This document shows positions 1-7,171 of a stretch of DNA of 8,086 bases, in pieces. Every line of letters begins with the position of its first letter. The stretch's first letter is position 1. Source of the stretch: Candidatus Nomurabacteria bacterium CG_4_9_14_0_2_um_filter_32_10 (GTDB lineage Bacteria > Patescibacteriota > Minisyncoccia > Phycocordibacterales > UBA9973); assembly GCA_002788475.1 (NCBI GenBank), contig PFRK01000017.1, positions 1 through 8,086 on the forward strand, read 5' to 3'. The translations under genes and the position numbers were made by a program. The notes beneath the pieces were generated by a model. That model did no database searches, was not told the origin of the DNA, and saw nothing but the letters and a program-made list of their open reading frames with translations.

Positions 1-436
1 TTTTATAATATAAATTGCCAAAAAAACTCAATACTCTACGTGGTAATTTAGATCCGATCATTTTACTTCCTAGTGCATGACGAGACCCTATTACCACTCC
101 ATAATCTTTACTTTTTTCGATCATTTCTGGAAGATATTTCAATTGAGGAGAAAAATCTGCATCCATCAAAATAACAGATTCAATATCTTTATCATTTATA
201 ATTTGTGAAAATACATTAATATATGCTCTTGCTAGCCCATCTTTTTCTTTTCTAGAAACGAGTGTAATATTTGAGTATTCTTTTTTAAATTCAGTGACAA
301 TAGAAGCTGTACTATCTGAAGAATTATCATCTGCTACTATAACTGAAATATTTGGCAAAAATTTAAAAATTTGAGGTATTAAAATTTCAATATTCTCTTT
401 TTCATTATAAGTAGGAATAACAATAACTTTTTTCAT
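1..436 (-). CDS. Family 2 glycosyltransferase, polyprenyl-phosphate mannose synthase-like (3' end cut off)
   Basis: The gene starts at the ATG at 436-434 and runs leftward off the window; 145 residues are visible and the C-terminus is missing. The GT-A fold of family GT2 is clear: the N-terminal strand and IPTYNEKENI (residues 7-16), the nucleotide-binding ADDNSSDST (35-43), the metal-binding DxD-type MDADFSP (91-97) and VIGSRH (115-120). Together with GLARAY (67-72) and the following RR, this order resembles dolichol/polyprenyl-phosphate mannose synthase (DPM1-like). Such enzymes move a sugar from a nucleotide donor to a polyprenyl phosphate on the cytoplasmic membrane face. The gene lies 12 nt downstream of the dehydratase-like gene and is probably co-transcribed with it. 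Its lipid-linked product would be a natural donor for the two GT-C enzymes encoded at 3934-7171. The exact sugar cannot be read from the sequence. Whether a C-terminal membrane domain follows is unknown because of the truncation. Confidence 0.9.
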   Translation of the reverse strand, partial: MKKVIVIPTYNEKENIEILIPQIFKFLPNISVIVADDNSSDSTASIVTEFKKEYSNITLVSRKEKDGLARAYINVFSQIINDKDIESVILMDADFSPQLKYLPEMIEKSKDYGVVIGSRHALGSKMIGSKLPRRVLSFFGNLYYK

Positions 437-448
437 AAATATAATAAT

Positions 449-1480
449 TTAATTATTTTTCTCTTTTTTAAAATCAGCCTCAACCATAATTCTTACTAAT
501 TCTTTAAAATTACATTTTGGTTTCCAATTAAGAATTTTTCTAGCTCTACTGCTATCACCACAAAGAGAGCTAACTTCATTTGGTCTAAAATATTTTGGAT
601 TAATTTCAATTATAATTGAACCAGTTTTCTTGTCTATGCCCTTTTCATTTAAACCTTTCCCACTCCATTTAATATCAATATTTAAAATCTTACAAACTTC
701 TTCAATAAATTCACGAACTGAATGTGTTTCACCTGTAGCTATAACAAAATCCTGTGGGGTTTTTTGTTGAAGCATCTTCCAAGCTGCTTCCATATATTCT
801 GGTGCATAACCCCAATCACGAGAACTATTGATGTTGCCTAATTCAAAATTATCTAATAACCCTAGTTTTATTTTTACCATAGATTTCGTAATTATCCTAG
901 CGACAAAGCTTTCTTTTGATCTTGGAGATATGTGATTAAAAAAAATTCCAGAACAAATAAAAAGATTATGTTTTTTTCTATATCTCATCACATATTTATT
1001 ATGAGCTTTGAGTTTAGCTTTACCATATGGACTTGTAGTATTAAACGATGTTTCTTCGTTTTGAAATAATTTAGTTTTACTAAATATTCTAGAGCTTCCT
1101 GCTTGAAAAATTTTTACCTTAGAATTAAACTTCATAGCTTCATCAACTAAATATCCAAAACCAGTATAATTTATCTTATTAGTTTCTTTAAGTAGTTTAA
1201 ATGATTTGGCTTCATTAGATTGAGCTGCAAGATTATAAATTTCATCTGGCCTAGATATTCTTATGGCCTTTTTAATAGATTTTAAATTACCAAGATCTCC
1301 TTTTATTAAAATTATTTTTTTGTTTTTATATAGCTTTTCAATATTCAACAAAGAATCTTTTTTAAAACTACGAACTAAACCAAAAACCTTGTAATTTTTT
1401 TTCACAAGTAATTCAGCTAAATATGATCCATCTTGTCCAGCAATACCTGTGATTAAAGCTCTTTTTTGATACTTGGGCAT
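449..1480 (-). CDS. GDP-mannose 4,6-dehydratase-like extended SDR (atypical active site)
   Basis: This 343-residue extended short-chain dehydrogenase has a normal length for GDP-mannose 4,6-dehydratase (GMD). Visible marks are the NAD(P)-binding TGIAGQDG (11-18), NLAAQS (83-88), Tyr152/Lys156 of the YxxxK pair (SPYGKAK), FNHISPR (181-187), RDWGYAPEY (221-229), FVIATGETHSVREF (245-258), and YFRPNEV followed by GDSSRA near the C-terminus. These are GMD-family signatures, and GMD converts GDP-mannose to GDP-4-keto-6-deoxymannose in the cytoplasm. The segment that normally reads about ASTSE is AGSSR here (127-131). The Ser/Thr is kept as Ser129, but the catalytic Glu (E. coli Glu134, from memory) is Arg131. 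The protein may therefore be a reductase, epimerase or altered dehydratase rather than true GMD, so I give no symbol. The start fits because MPKYQKRALITG leads directly into the first beta strand. No Shine-Dalgarno is visible upstream. It is the first gene of a minus-strand pair with the family 2 glycosyltransferase. Confidence 0.88.
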   Translation of the reverse strand: MPKYQKRALITGIAGQDGSYLAELLVKKNYKVFGLVRSFKKDSLLNIEKLYKNKKIILIKGDLGNLKSIKKAIRISRPDEIYNLAAQSNEAKSFKLLKETNKINYTGFGYLVDEAMKFNSKVKIFQAGSSRIFSKTKLFQNEETSFNTTSPYGKAKLKAHNKYVMRYRKKHNLFICSGIFFNHISPRSKESFVARIITKSMVKIKLGLLDNFELGNINSSRDWGYAPEYMEAAWKMLQQKTPQDFVIATGETHSVREFIEEVCKILNIDIKWSGKGLNEKGIDKKTGSIIIEINPKYFRPNEVSSLCGDSSRARKILNWKPKCNFKELVRIMVEADFKKEKNN

Positions 1481-1577
1481 AATAAAATATAATATATCAT
1501 TTCAAACAAAAAGAATACTATTTCTAATTAGATTGTTTATTTTAATATAAATGTATGTTATATTTCTATTATAAATT
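1481..1577. promoter_or_regulatory. Divergent intergenic region, probable promoters for both operons
   Basis: This 97-bp A+T-rich spacer lies between divergently oriented start codons, so promoters for both transcripts must lie here or inside the genes. On the plus strand a weak candidate is TTGTTT (1533-1538), 17 nt from TGTTAT (1556-1561). On the minus strand, TATATT-like -10 sequences lie within 20 nt of the dehydratase-like start, with only a poor -35 (TTCTTT on that strand). In such A+T-rich DNA these matches could be chance. I see no operator-like palindrome, no riboswitch-like structure and no ribosome binding site in front of either ATG. Confidence 0.35.
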
Positions 1578-1982
1578 ATGCTTAAATTATCAAATAAAAA
1601 AGTTGAAATATTTTATCCGACCTGTAATATAGATACAGTAAAAGATGGTCGTGGTGGTATATTCACGTGGATTCCACAAGACGCAATTATGGAATTCAAT
1701 ATGTTGTATTTTACTCCTGGAGCCTCAAGAGGAAATCATCGTCACCCTGAATTTGTGGAATATTCTTTGATTGTTGATGGATCTGCAATTGTTGTCACTA
1801 AAGATGCACCATCTATGAAAGAAAAAGTAATACACGTTAGCAAAGGTTCTTGTATTAGAACACCAAAGGGTGTCAACCATACAATACATGCAATTACCAA
1901 TCTAACAGTAGTAGCTATGCTCACCAAACCTTGGGATGATTGCAAGACTCCTATTATTAGAGAAAATATTTTGAAGAAATAA
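1578..1982 (+). CDS. Single-domain cupin protein, possible nucleotide-sugar isomerase/epimerase
   Basis: This 134-residue protein is a small beta-barrel cupin. Cupin motif 1 is complete: RGNHRHPEFVEY with His54, His56 and Glu61, ending at Gly68. Motif 2 is also recognisable: GSCIRTPKGVNH with Gly90, Pro96, Gly98 and His101. Two His, one Glu and a further His are the usual metal ligands of cupins, so a metal-binding site is likely. Position and length suggest a role in modified-sugar synthesis, such as a FdtA/WxcM-like 3,4-ketoisomerase (which also has an RGxHxH segment) or an epimerase. However, FdtA-type enzymes are, from memory, not metal cupins of this kind, so the function stays open. It is the first gene of the plus-strand operon. 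Its stop is 1 nt before the next ATG, which implies co-translation. The start has no visible Shine-Dalgarno, and no nearby upstream in-frame ATG competes with it. Confidence 0.85.
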   Translation: MLKLSNKKVEIFYPTCNIDTVKDGRGGIFTWIPQDAIMEFNMLYFTPGASRGNHRHPEFVEYSLIVDGSAIVVTKDAPSMKEKVIHVSKGSCIRTPKGVNHTIHAITNLTVVAMLTKPWDDCKTPIIRENILKK

Positions 1983-1983
1983 A

Positions 1984-2703
1984 ATGACTACAATAGGCCT
2001 TTTTGGTGCAAGTGGATTTGTGGGTAAAAAATTGCATACTTCATTAATTAAAAAAGGATATGCAGTATTCCCTATTACTCGTGATAATTATTCTGAACAC
2101 ATAGGGAAATTTTATGATATAGTCATAAATTCTGCTATGCCTTCAGCAAGGTTTTTGGCAAAAATAGACCCAGAAAAAGATTTTAAAGAAACCGTTCAAA
2201 AAACTGCAGATATATTTTATAATTGTACTTTTAATAAATTTATTCAAATTAGTACCGTTTCAGCAAGATGTCAACTGGACACCGTTTATGGAAAACACAA
2301 ACTAGCAGCAGAAAATATATGTAATTGTGACAATAATCTCATCATACGTCTTACTTCTATGTTTGCTGATAATTTAGAAAAAGGTGTTTTAATTGATATG
2401 TTAAAAGATCAAAAAGTTTTTGTTGATAAAGAAAGTAGATATAGTTTTGCTGATATTGATTTTGTAACTGATTATATAGCGTCCAATCTAGACAAAAGTG
2501 GTCTATTGGAAGTAGGTGCACATAATTCTGTAAAATTAAAAGATATTGCAAAATACCTTGGAGTTAATATAGAATTTGATGGTACATTAGATATACAAGA
2601 AATAGAAAACAATGATAAAGAACTACCTGATGCAAGAGAAGTTTTCAAATTTATTGATAATTATAAAATGAATTTTCAAAATGCAAAAAACAAAAATAAC
2701 TAA
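1984..2703 (+). CDS. NAD-dependent epimerase/dehydratase family protein, probable NDP-sugar reductase/epimerase
   Basis: This 239-residue extended-SDR protein has an intact Rossmann glycine motif, GASGFVG (Gly8, Gly11, Gly14). The active-site strand is FIQISTVSA (Ser90/Thr91), followed by the YxxxK pair at Tyr102 and Lys106 (VYGKHK). It is clearly shorter than typical 300-340-residue sugar epimerases, with a reduced substrate-binding C-terminal part. That is compatible with a 4-ketoreductase (RmlD-like) or a small epimerase acting on a nucleotide-linked keto-sugar in the cytoplasm. Between a cupin and a sugar C-methyltransferase, the best guess is the reductase that finishes a keto-deoxysugar. 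The substrate is not readable. The gene begins 1 nt after the cupin stop, where a weak purine run (GAAGAAAT) lies upstream. Its Asn/Lys-rich tail (NAKNKNN) is encoded in the stretch that overlaps the next gene by 23 nt in a different frame. Confidence 0.85.
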   Translation: MTTIGLFGASGFVGKKLHTSLIKKGYAVFPITRDNYSEHIGKFYDIVINSAMPSARFLAKIDPEKDFKETVQKTADIFYNCTFNKFIQISTVSARCQLDTVYGKHKLAAENICNCDNNLIIRLTSMFADNLEKGVLIDMLKDQKVFVDKESRYSFADIDFVTDYIASNLDKSGLLEVGAHNSVKLKDIAKYLGVNIEFDGTLDIQEIENNDKELPDAREVFKFIDNYKMNFQNAKNKNN

Positions 2704-3931
2704 ATGTAGATTTTGTGGAAATAAAAAAATTATTCCAGTAATTAATCTTGGCAACCAATATTTATCTTCTATATTTCCCAAAGATCTTTCTTATCATAAA
2801 AATATAAAAAAACAACCCTTAAATTTAGTTTTGTGTAAAAAAAATAAAAATAGTTGTGGTGTTTTACAACTTAGCCATTCTTTTGATATGTCAGAAATGT
2901 ATAAACAATATCCTTTTACAAGCTCTACAAATTCTTCTATGCCAAAAATTTTGAAAGATGTACTCGATAGTACTCTTTTTTATGTTAATTTAAAAGAAAA
3001 TGATTTAGTTTTAGATATTGGTGGAAATGATGGAACTCTTTTGTCATACTTAAAAGATACAAAATGCGATCTACTATGTATTGACCCTGCACAAAATATA
3101 AAACCAATTTTTACTTCAAAAAAATTCAAAACAATCACAAATTATTTTAGTGAGAAAGTTTACAAGTCCGCAACAAAGAAAAAAGCAAAAATAATTTTTA
3201 GTATTGCTATGTTTTATCATCTATATAATCCAATTAAATTTTCTAAAGAGATAGAGGCTTGTTTGTCTGATAATGGTATTTGGGTGATTCAAATGGCTTA
3301 TCTCCCAAAAATGATTGAGACAACAATGTACGACAATATAGTACATGAACACGTAGGTTATTATGGGATAGACAATATACGCTGGATTATGGAAAAAGCT
3401 GGTCTAGAAATTTTTGATGTTATTGTCAATGATGTTTATGGTGGAAGCTTTAGATTATTTATAAAAAAGAAAGGATGTTCAAAATATCCTAAATCTAAAG
3501 GTTATAATAAAGAATTAAAAAATGAGAAAAAAATAAAAATTTATCATCCGACAACTTACAAAAAGTTTATGGAAAAAATAGAAAGATCTCGGGAAGACTT
3601 ACTTTCTTTGTGTAAAAAGATTAAATCAGAAGGTAAAAGTGTTTGGATTTATGGTGCTTCCACTAAAGGTAATACTATTCTTCAATATTGTGGAATAACA
3701 AAAGAATTAATAGAAGCCGCTGCTGATGCTAATCCATTCAAATCTAAGAAGTATATGATCGGGTCAGATATTCCAATTAAAAAAGAAACAGAAATGCGTT
3801 TTAAAAAACCAGATTATTTACTAGCATTACCTTATAGTTTCACAAATGCATTTATTAAGCGTGAGGCTAAACTAGTTAAAAGTGGTACAAAATTTATTAT
3901 TCCATTGCCAAAAGTAAAAATTATCAAATAA
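2681..3931 (+). CDS. SAM-dependent sugar C-methyltransferase (TylC3/NovU type)
   Basis: This 416-residue protein has the three-part layout of NDP-hexose C-methyltransferases. The N-terminal zinc-binding domain shows Cys9, Cys12, Cys52 and Cys59 (CRFC, then LCKKNKNSCGVLQL). The central class I methyltransferase domain has the SAM-binding VLDIGGNDGTLL (110-121). It also has the family's VHEHVGYYG (221-229), with His222, Glu223 and His224. The C-terminal domain begins with IYGASTKGNTIL (323-334) and contains the GSDIPI and PDYLLALPY segments. The length matches the family (about 410). Known members transfer a methyl group to a carbon, usually C3, of a 4-keto nucleotide sugar to make branched sugars. 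Related proteins with this layout also occur in surface polysaccharide clusters, so the methylated position is inferred. The start at 2681 is chosen because it precedes the CxxC by eight residues and no earlier in-frame ATG is near. It overlaps the preceding gene by 23 nt, suggesting translational coupling, and no Shine-Dalgarno is seen. Confidence 0.92.
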   Translation: MQKTKITKCRFCGNKKIIPVINLGNQYLSSIFPKDLSYHKNIKKQPLNLVLCKKNKNSCGVLQLSHSFDMSEMYKQYPFTSSTNSSMPKILKDVLDSTLFYVNLKENDLVLDIGGNDGTLLSYLKDTKCDLLCIDPAQNIKPIFTSKKFKTITNYFSEKVYKSATKKKAKIIFSIAMFYHLYNPIKFSKEIEACLSDNGIWVIQMAYLPKMIETTMYDNIVHEHVGYYGIDNIRWIMEKAGLEIFDVIVNDVYGGSFRLFIKKKGCSKYPKSKGYNKELKNEKKIKIYHPTTYKKFMEKIERSREDLLSLCKKIKSEGKSVWIYGASTKGNTILQYCGITKELIEAAADANPFKSKKYMIGSDIPIKKETEMRFKKPDYLLALPYSFTNAFIKREAKLVKSGTKFIIPLPKVKIIK

Positions 3932-3933
3932 AA

Positions 3934-5478
3934 ATGAAAAGTAAAATTTTAAAAATATCAATAATAGTATTATTTATATCTTTTTTTATTTTATTAAACT
4001 GGAATTCTTTTCAAGCTCCGTTTGAACGTGATGAAGGTGAATACGCCTACTCAGCTTGGTTGCTTCGTACTGGAGGCACACCTTATCAAGATTCTTTCTT
4101 ACAAAAACCACCACTCATCATTTATACATACCTTGCAGGACAAATGATAAGTCCATTCGCAGTTTGGCCACCAAGAATGTTGGCCTCCATTTTTATATTT
4201 ATAACAGCAATTTTAATTTATTTAATTGCCAAAAAAGAATGGGGCGAAATAGCAGGCATATTCTCAGCTTTTTTATTTTTACCTATGATTGGATTTCCTG
4301 TTTTGACTCCATTTACTGCCAATACTGAAAAATTTATGATTTTACCAATGATCGGAATATTAGCTCTTTTTGTTTATTTTAAAAATAGTCTAAAATCGTG
4401 GCCATATATTTTAGCAGGAATACTTTCTTCAATAGCAATTTTTTATAAACCAATATGTTTACCAGTAATTATTTTTATAATTATTTTTTATTTATTCAAA
4501 CTTTATAAATCTTATAAAAATCCTAAAATATCCTTATTAATCAAGCCTTTTTTACTACTTGGAAGCTCCATGATATTAACAAGTATAATAATACTACTTC
4601 CATTTTTAAAAGTCTGGTCATTTTTTATCGAAGAAGTTTTTATTTATAATTCTTCATACATCAATACTTTCAATAATCCCTATCTCTTTAATTTTTTGGA
4701 TAAATTTATTCATTATTGGTGGATTCTATTACTTCTTTTATTTGGACTTATTTTTGAAAAACCAAAAAATATTTTATATTATTTTACTTTATTAATATTT
4801 TCCTTGTTGGCCGTACTTTCTTCCACTATCAGTCATTATTATTTAATAATAATACCTTTTCTCACGTTACTATGTGGCGCTTTGTTTAATTCTCTCTTAG
4901 AATCTTTATCTTTAAACGACAAGCAAAAAAAAATAACTACCATCGTTATTTTACCAATTATTCTTTTTATTATTCTTTTTCCATTCAAAATACAATTCTC
5001 TTTAAGCCCACAAAAACTCTCAGAGTGGGTTTATGGTACAGCCAATCCTTTTGGTGAGTCTATGGAAGTCGCACGACATCTAGCCGAAGTTACCAATAAA
5101 GATGATTCTGTTTTTATAGCTGGATCAGAACCACAAATCTATTATTACGCACAGAGGAAAAGTCCAAATCGTTTTATCATCACGTTTCCTCTTAATCTAC
5201 CTACACAATATAGAGAACAATACCAGACAGAATTAGTAAACAACCTTGAAAATACAAAACCGAATGCAATTATTATCTCAAAAAGGAGTGACAGTGGCCT
5301 TTATAGAGAAGGAAGCCCAGAAATTTTTATAAAATACTTAAATGAAATTATTTTAAAAAATTATCATACAATAGGTGGATACGTTTGGTATGATAATGAC
5401 AATGGCCATTGGCAAGATATATTAGATGAAGACCAAACTCAAAGAGCTAGTTTATTGTTATTAATCAAGAATAAATAA
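3934..5478 (+). CDS. GT-C membrane glycosyltransferase, PMT/ArnT-like (GT39/GT83 superfamily)
   Basis: This 514-residue polytopic membrane protein begins with a signal-anchor-like helix (about 5-23). The family's first extracytoplasmic loop follows: FERDEGEYAYSAW (30-42), carrying the acidic Asp33-Glu34 pair, then GTPYQDSF and the QKPPL segment (57-61). About ten further hydrophobic segments run to about residue 352. A soluble C-terminal part contains FIAGSEPQIYYYAQR (394-408), a pattern I associate with the PMT_2-type family. These enzymes use polyprenyl-phosphate sugars as donors and act on the outer face of the cytoplasmic membrane, glycosylating proteins, lipid A or other glycans. The acceptor cannot be deduced. 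The gene starts 2 nt after the methyltransferase stop and ends 1 nt before the next gene, so it belongs to the same operon. The donor may be supplied by the DPM1-like enzyme encoded at 436-1. No Shine-Dalgarno is visible. Confidence 0.88.
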   Translation: MKSKILKISIIVLFISFFILLNWNSFQAPFERDEGEYAYSAWLLRTGGTPYQDSFLQKPPLIIYTYLAGQMISPFAVWPPRMLASIFIFITAILIYLIAKKEWGEIAGIFSAFLFLPMIGFPVLTPFTANTEKFMILPMIGILALFVYFKNSLKSWPYILAGILSSIAIFYKPICLPVIIFIIIFYLFKLYKSYKNPKISLLIKPFLLLGSSMILTSIIILLPFLKVWSFFIEEVFIYNSSYINTFNNPYLFNFLDKFIHYWWILLLLLFGLIFEKPKNILYYFTLLIFSLLAVLSSTISHYYLIIIPFLTLLCGALFNSLLESLSLNDKQKKITTIVILPIILFIILFPFKIQFSLSPQKLSEWVYGTANPFGESMEVARHLAEVTNKDDSVFIAGSEPQIYYYAQRKSPNRFIITFPLNLPTQYREQYQTELVNNLENTKPNAIIISKRSDSGLYREGSPEIFIKYLNEIILKNYHTIGGYVWYDNDNGHWQDILDEDQTQRASLLLLIKNK

Positions 5479-5479
5479 T

Positions 5480-7171
5480 ATGGATATCACTAATAAAAAT
5501 AATTCATTCATAGATAAAATATTTTTAAATAAATGGACACCAGTTATTATAATAATCATTATAGGTTTTTTAATTTATGGCAGAACTTTATTTTTTAATT
5601 TTACATATTTAGATGACAATGTTCTTATTTTAGATAATCAATATTTTTTATCAAAAATAACCAATATTTTTCAATCATTTCTAGCCGATGTATTTCACCT
5701 TTTCAATAGCTCAGCTTTCTATTATAGACCAATGTTAACAATCTCGTTTATATTTGATTACCAAATCGGTGGAGCTTACCCTTTTATTTATCATTTTACA
5801 AACATATCTCTACATATTTTAGTATCATTTTTAATTTTTATTTTCTTCAAAAAACTCGATTATAAAAAAGAACTAGCATTTCTTTTTTCTATTATTTTTC
5901 TAGTTCATCCTGTACTCACACAAGCTGTAGCTTGGATACCCGGCAGAAATGATTCTTTATTAGCTGTTTTTATTCTCTCTAGCTTTATATTTTTTATAAA
6001 ATATCTAAAAGAAGAAAAAATTAAAAATCTATTTTTAGGTTTATTATTTTTTAGTCTCGCTATTTTTACAAAAGAATCAGCCCTATCTATTCTGTTTCTA
6101 ATGATTTTTTATTCCTGTTTTATATACAAAGAAAAAAAATTATTTATAAAAAATCTTTATTTCTTTATTGGATTATTTGGTATAGTGACCATTTGGGCAA
6201 TTATTCGCAATATTGTCCTTCTTGGTTCTATCCCCATAACTCCTACAATTATAATCAGGTCAATATATTCTAATTTCTTGGCTATACCTCAATTTATAGG
6301 TAAAATATTTTTCCCATTTAATTTAAGTGTTTTACCCATAATAAAAGATACAACCTTTATATATGGAACTATAGCAATAATATTATTGATAATACTGTTT
6401 ATTTTAATAAAGAAAAAACGTTGGAATTTTATTTTATTTGGATTTATGTGGTTTTTTGCTTTTTTACTACCAGCTTTTATTCGTCCTTATGGAAACATAA
6501 TTGCTGATTTCCTTGAACATAGATTATATGTACCAATTATTGGTATATTTATATTTCTTCTAGAAACTGATTTCGTGGGAAAAATTGATTTTAAAAACAA
6601 AAAAACATTAATCTTAATCGGAAGTTTAATATTTTTGTTTTCTATTATCAACATAATACATAATGGAAATTTTTCTGATAAATTATCTTTTTGGGAAAAT
6701 GCTGCTCAGACTTCTCCAAATCATCCACTCGCCCATAGAAACTTAGGAGCAATGCAATATTTAAATAAAGATATGGAGAATGCAGAAAAAGAATCAAAAA
6801 TAGCATTGGAGCTAAATCCTGAAGAACAAATGGCACATAATAACCTCGGACTTATATATGCTAGTCAAAATAAATTAAAAGAAGCAGAAGAAGAATATAA
6901 AAAAGAATTAGAAAATAATCCATATTATGACAATGCTTATTTCAATTTAGGATTATTATATTGGAATCAAGAAAAATATGATGATGCTGTAAATAGCTGG
7001 AAAAAAACTTTAGAACTTAATCCAAATTATATAGATGCTTTTAATGCCCTTATGATATACAACTATGAACAAAAAAATTATGAAGAAATGACAATTTATG
7101 CAAATAAACTTTATAAAAGAGGAATACAAATCCCACCTGAAATAATTCAAATTATACAAAATCAAAATTAA
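5480..7171 (+). CDS. TMTC-like GT-C membrane protein with C-terminal TPR repeats
   Basis: This 563-residue protein has two parts. Residues about 20-395 are polytopic membrane sequence with TMTC-like marks: YLDDN (43-47, acidic pair Asp45/Asp46), YYRPML (81-86), YHFTNISLHIL (104-114), VHPVLTQAVAWIPGRND (142-158), TKESAL (197-202) and EHRLYVPIIG (346-355). Residues about 416-551 form four 34-residue TPR units (near 416-449, 450-483, 484-517 and 518-551), with the usual NxG and LxLNP patterns clearest in the first three. In animals, TMTC1-4 are O-mannosyltransferases using dolichyl-phosphate mannose. Bacterial relatives are common but mostly uncharacterised. The topology suggests catalysis and TPR-mediated protein binding on the outer side of the membrane. 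It is the last gene of the operon, 1 nt after the preceding stop. The coding sequence ends inside the left arm of a long inverted repeat. A glycosyltransferase function for this gene is inferred from the family. Confidence 0.87.
   Translation: MDITNKNNSFIDKIFLNKWTPVIIIIIIGFLIYGRTLFFNFTYLDDNVLILDNQYFLSKITNIFQSFLADVFHLFNSSAFYYRPMLTISFIFDYQIGGAYPFIYHFTNISLHILVSFLIFIFFKKLDYKKELAFLFSIIFLVHPVLTQAVAWIPGRNDSLLAVFILSSFIFFIKYLKEEKIKNLFLGLLFFSLAIFTKESALSILFLMIFYSCFIYKEKKLFIKNLYFFIGLFGIVTIWAIIRNIVLLGSIPITPTIIIRSIYSNFLAIPQFIGKIFFPFNLSVLPIIKDTTFIYGTIAIILLIILFILIKKKRWNFILFGFMWFFAFLLPAFIRPYGNIIADFLEHRLYVPIIGIFIFLLETDFVGKIDFKNKKTLILIGSLIFLFSIINIIHNGNFSDKLSFWENAAQTSPNHPLAHRNLGAMQYLNKDMENAEKESKIALELNPEEQMAHNNLGLIYASQNKLKEAEEEYKKELENNPYYDNAYFNLGLLYWNQEKYDDAVNSWKKTLELNPNYIDAFNALMIYNYEQKNYEEMTIYANKLYKRGIQIPPEIIQIIQNQN

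Noticed and set aside
1481..1577. Riboswitch or small RNA in the divergent spacer
   Set aside because: The 97 bp are almost wholly A+T with no stable stem; there is too little structure to support an RNA element.
1742..1945. Minus-strand open frame within the cupin gene
   Set aside because: It lies fully opposite a gene with complete cupin motifs and shows no family features; similar short antisense or out-of-frame openings at 2357-2551, 4056-4328 and 6648-6836 are rejected for the same reason.
1578..7171. UGA recoded as Gly (Gracilibacteria/Absconditabacteria code)
   Set aside because: All genes read full length with the standard code, conserved glycines use GGN, and the stops are TAA, so nothing in the window calls for recoding. 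The TAA-only stops do not exclude it either.
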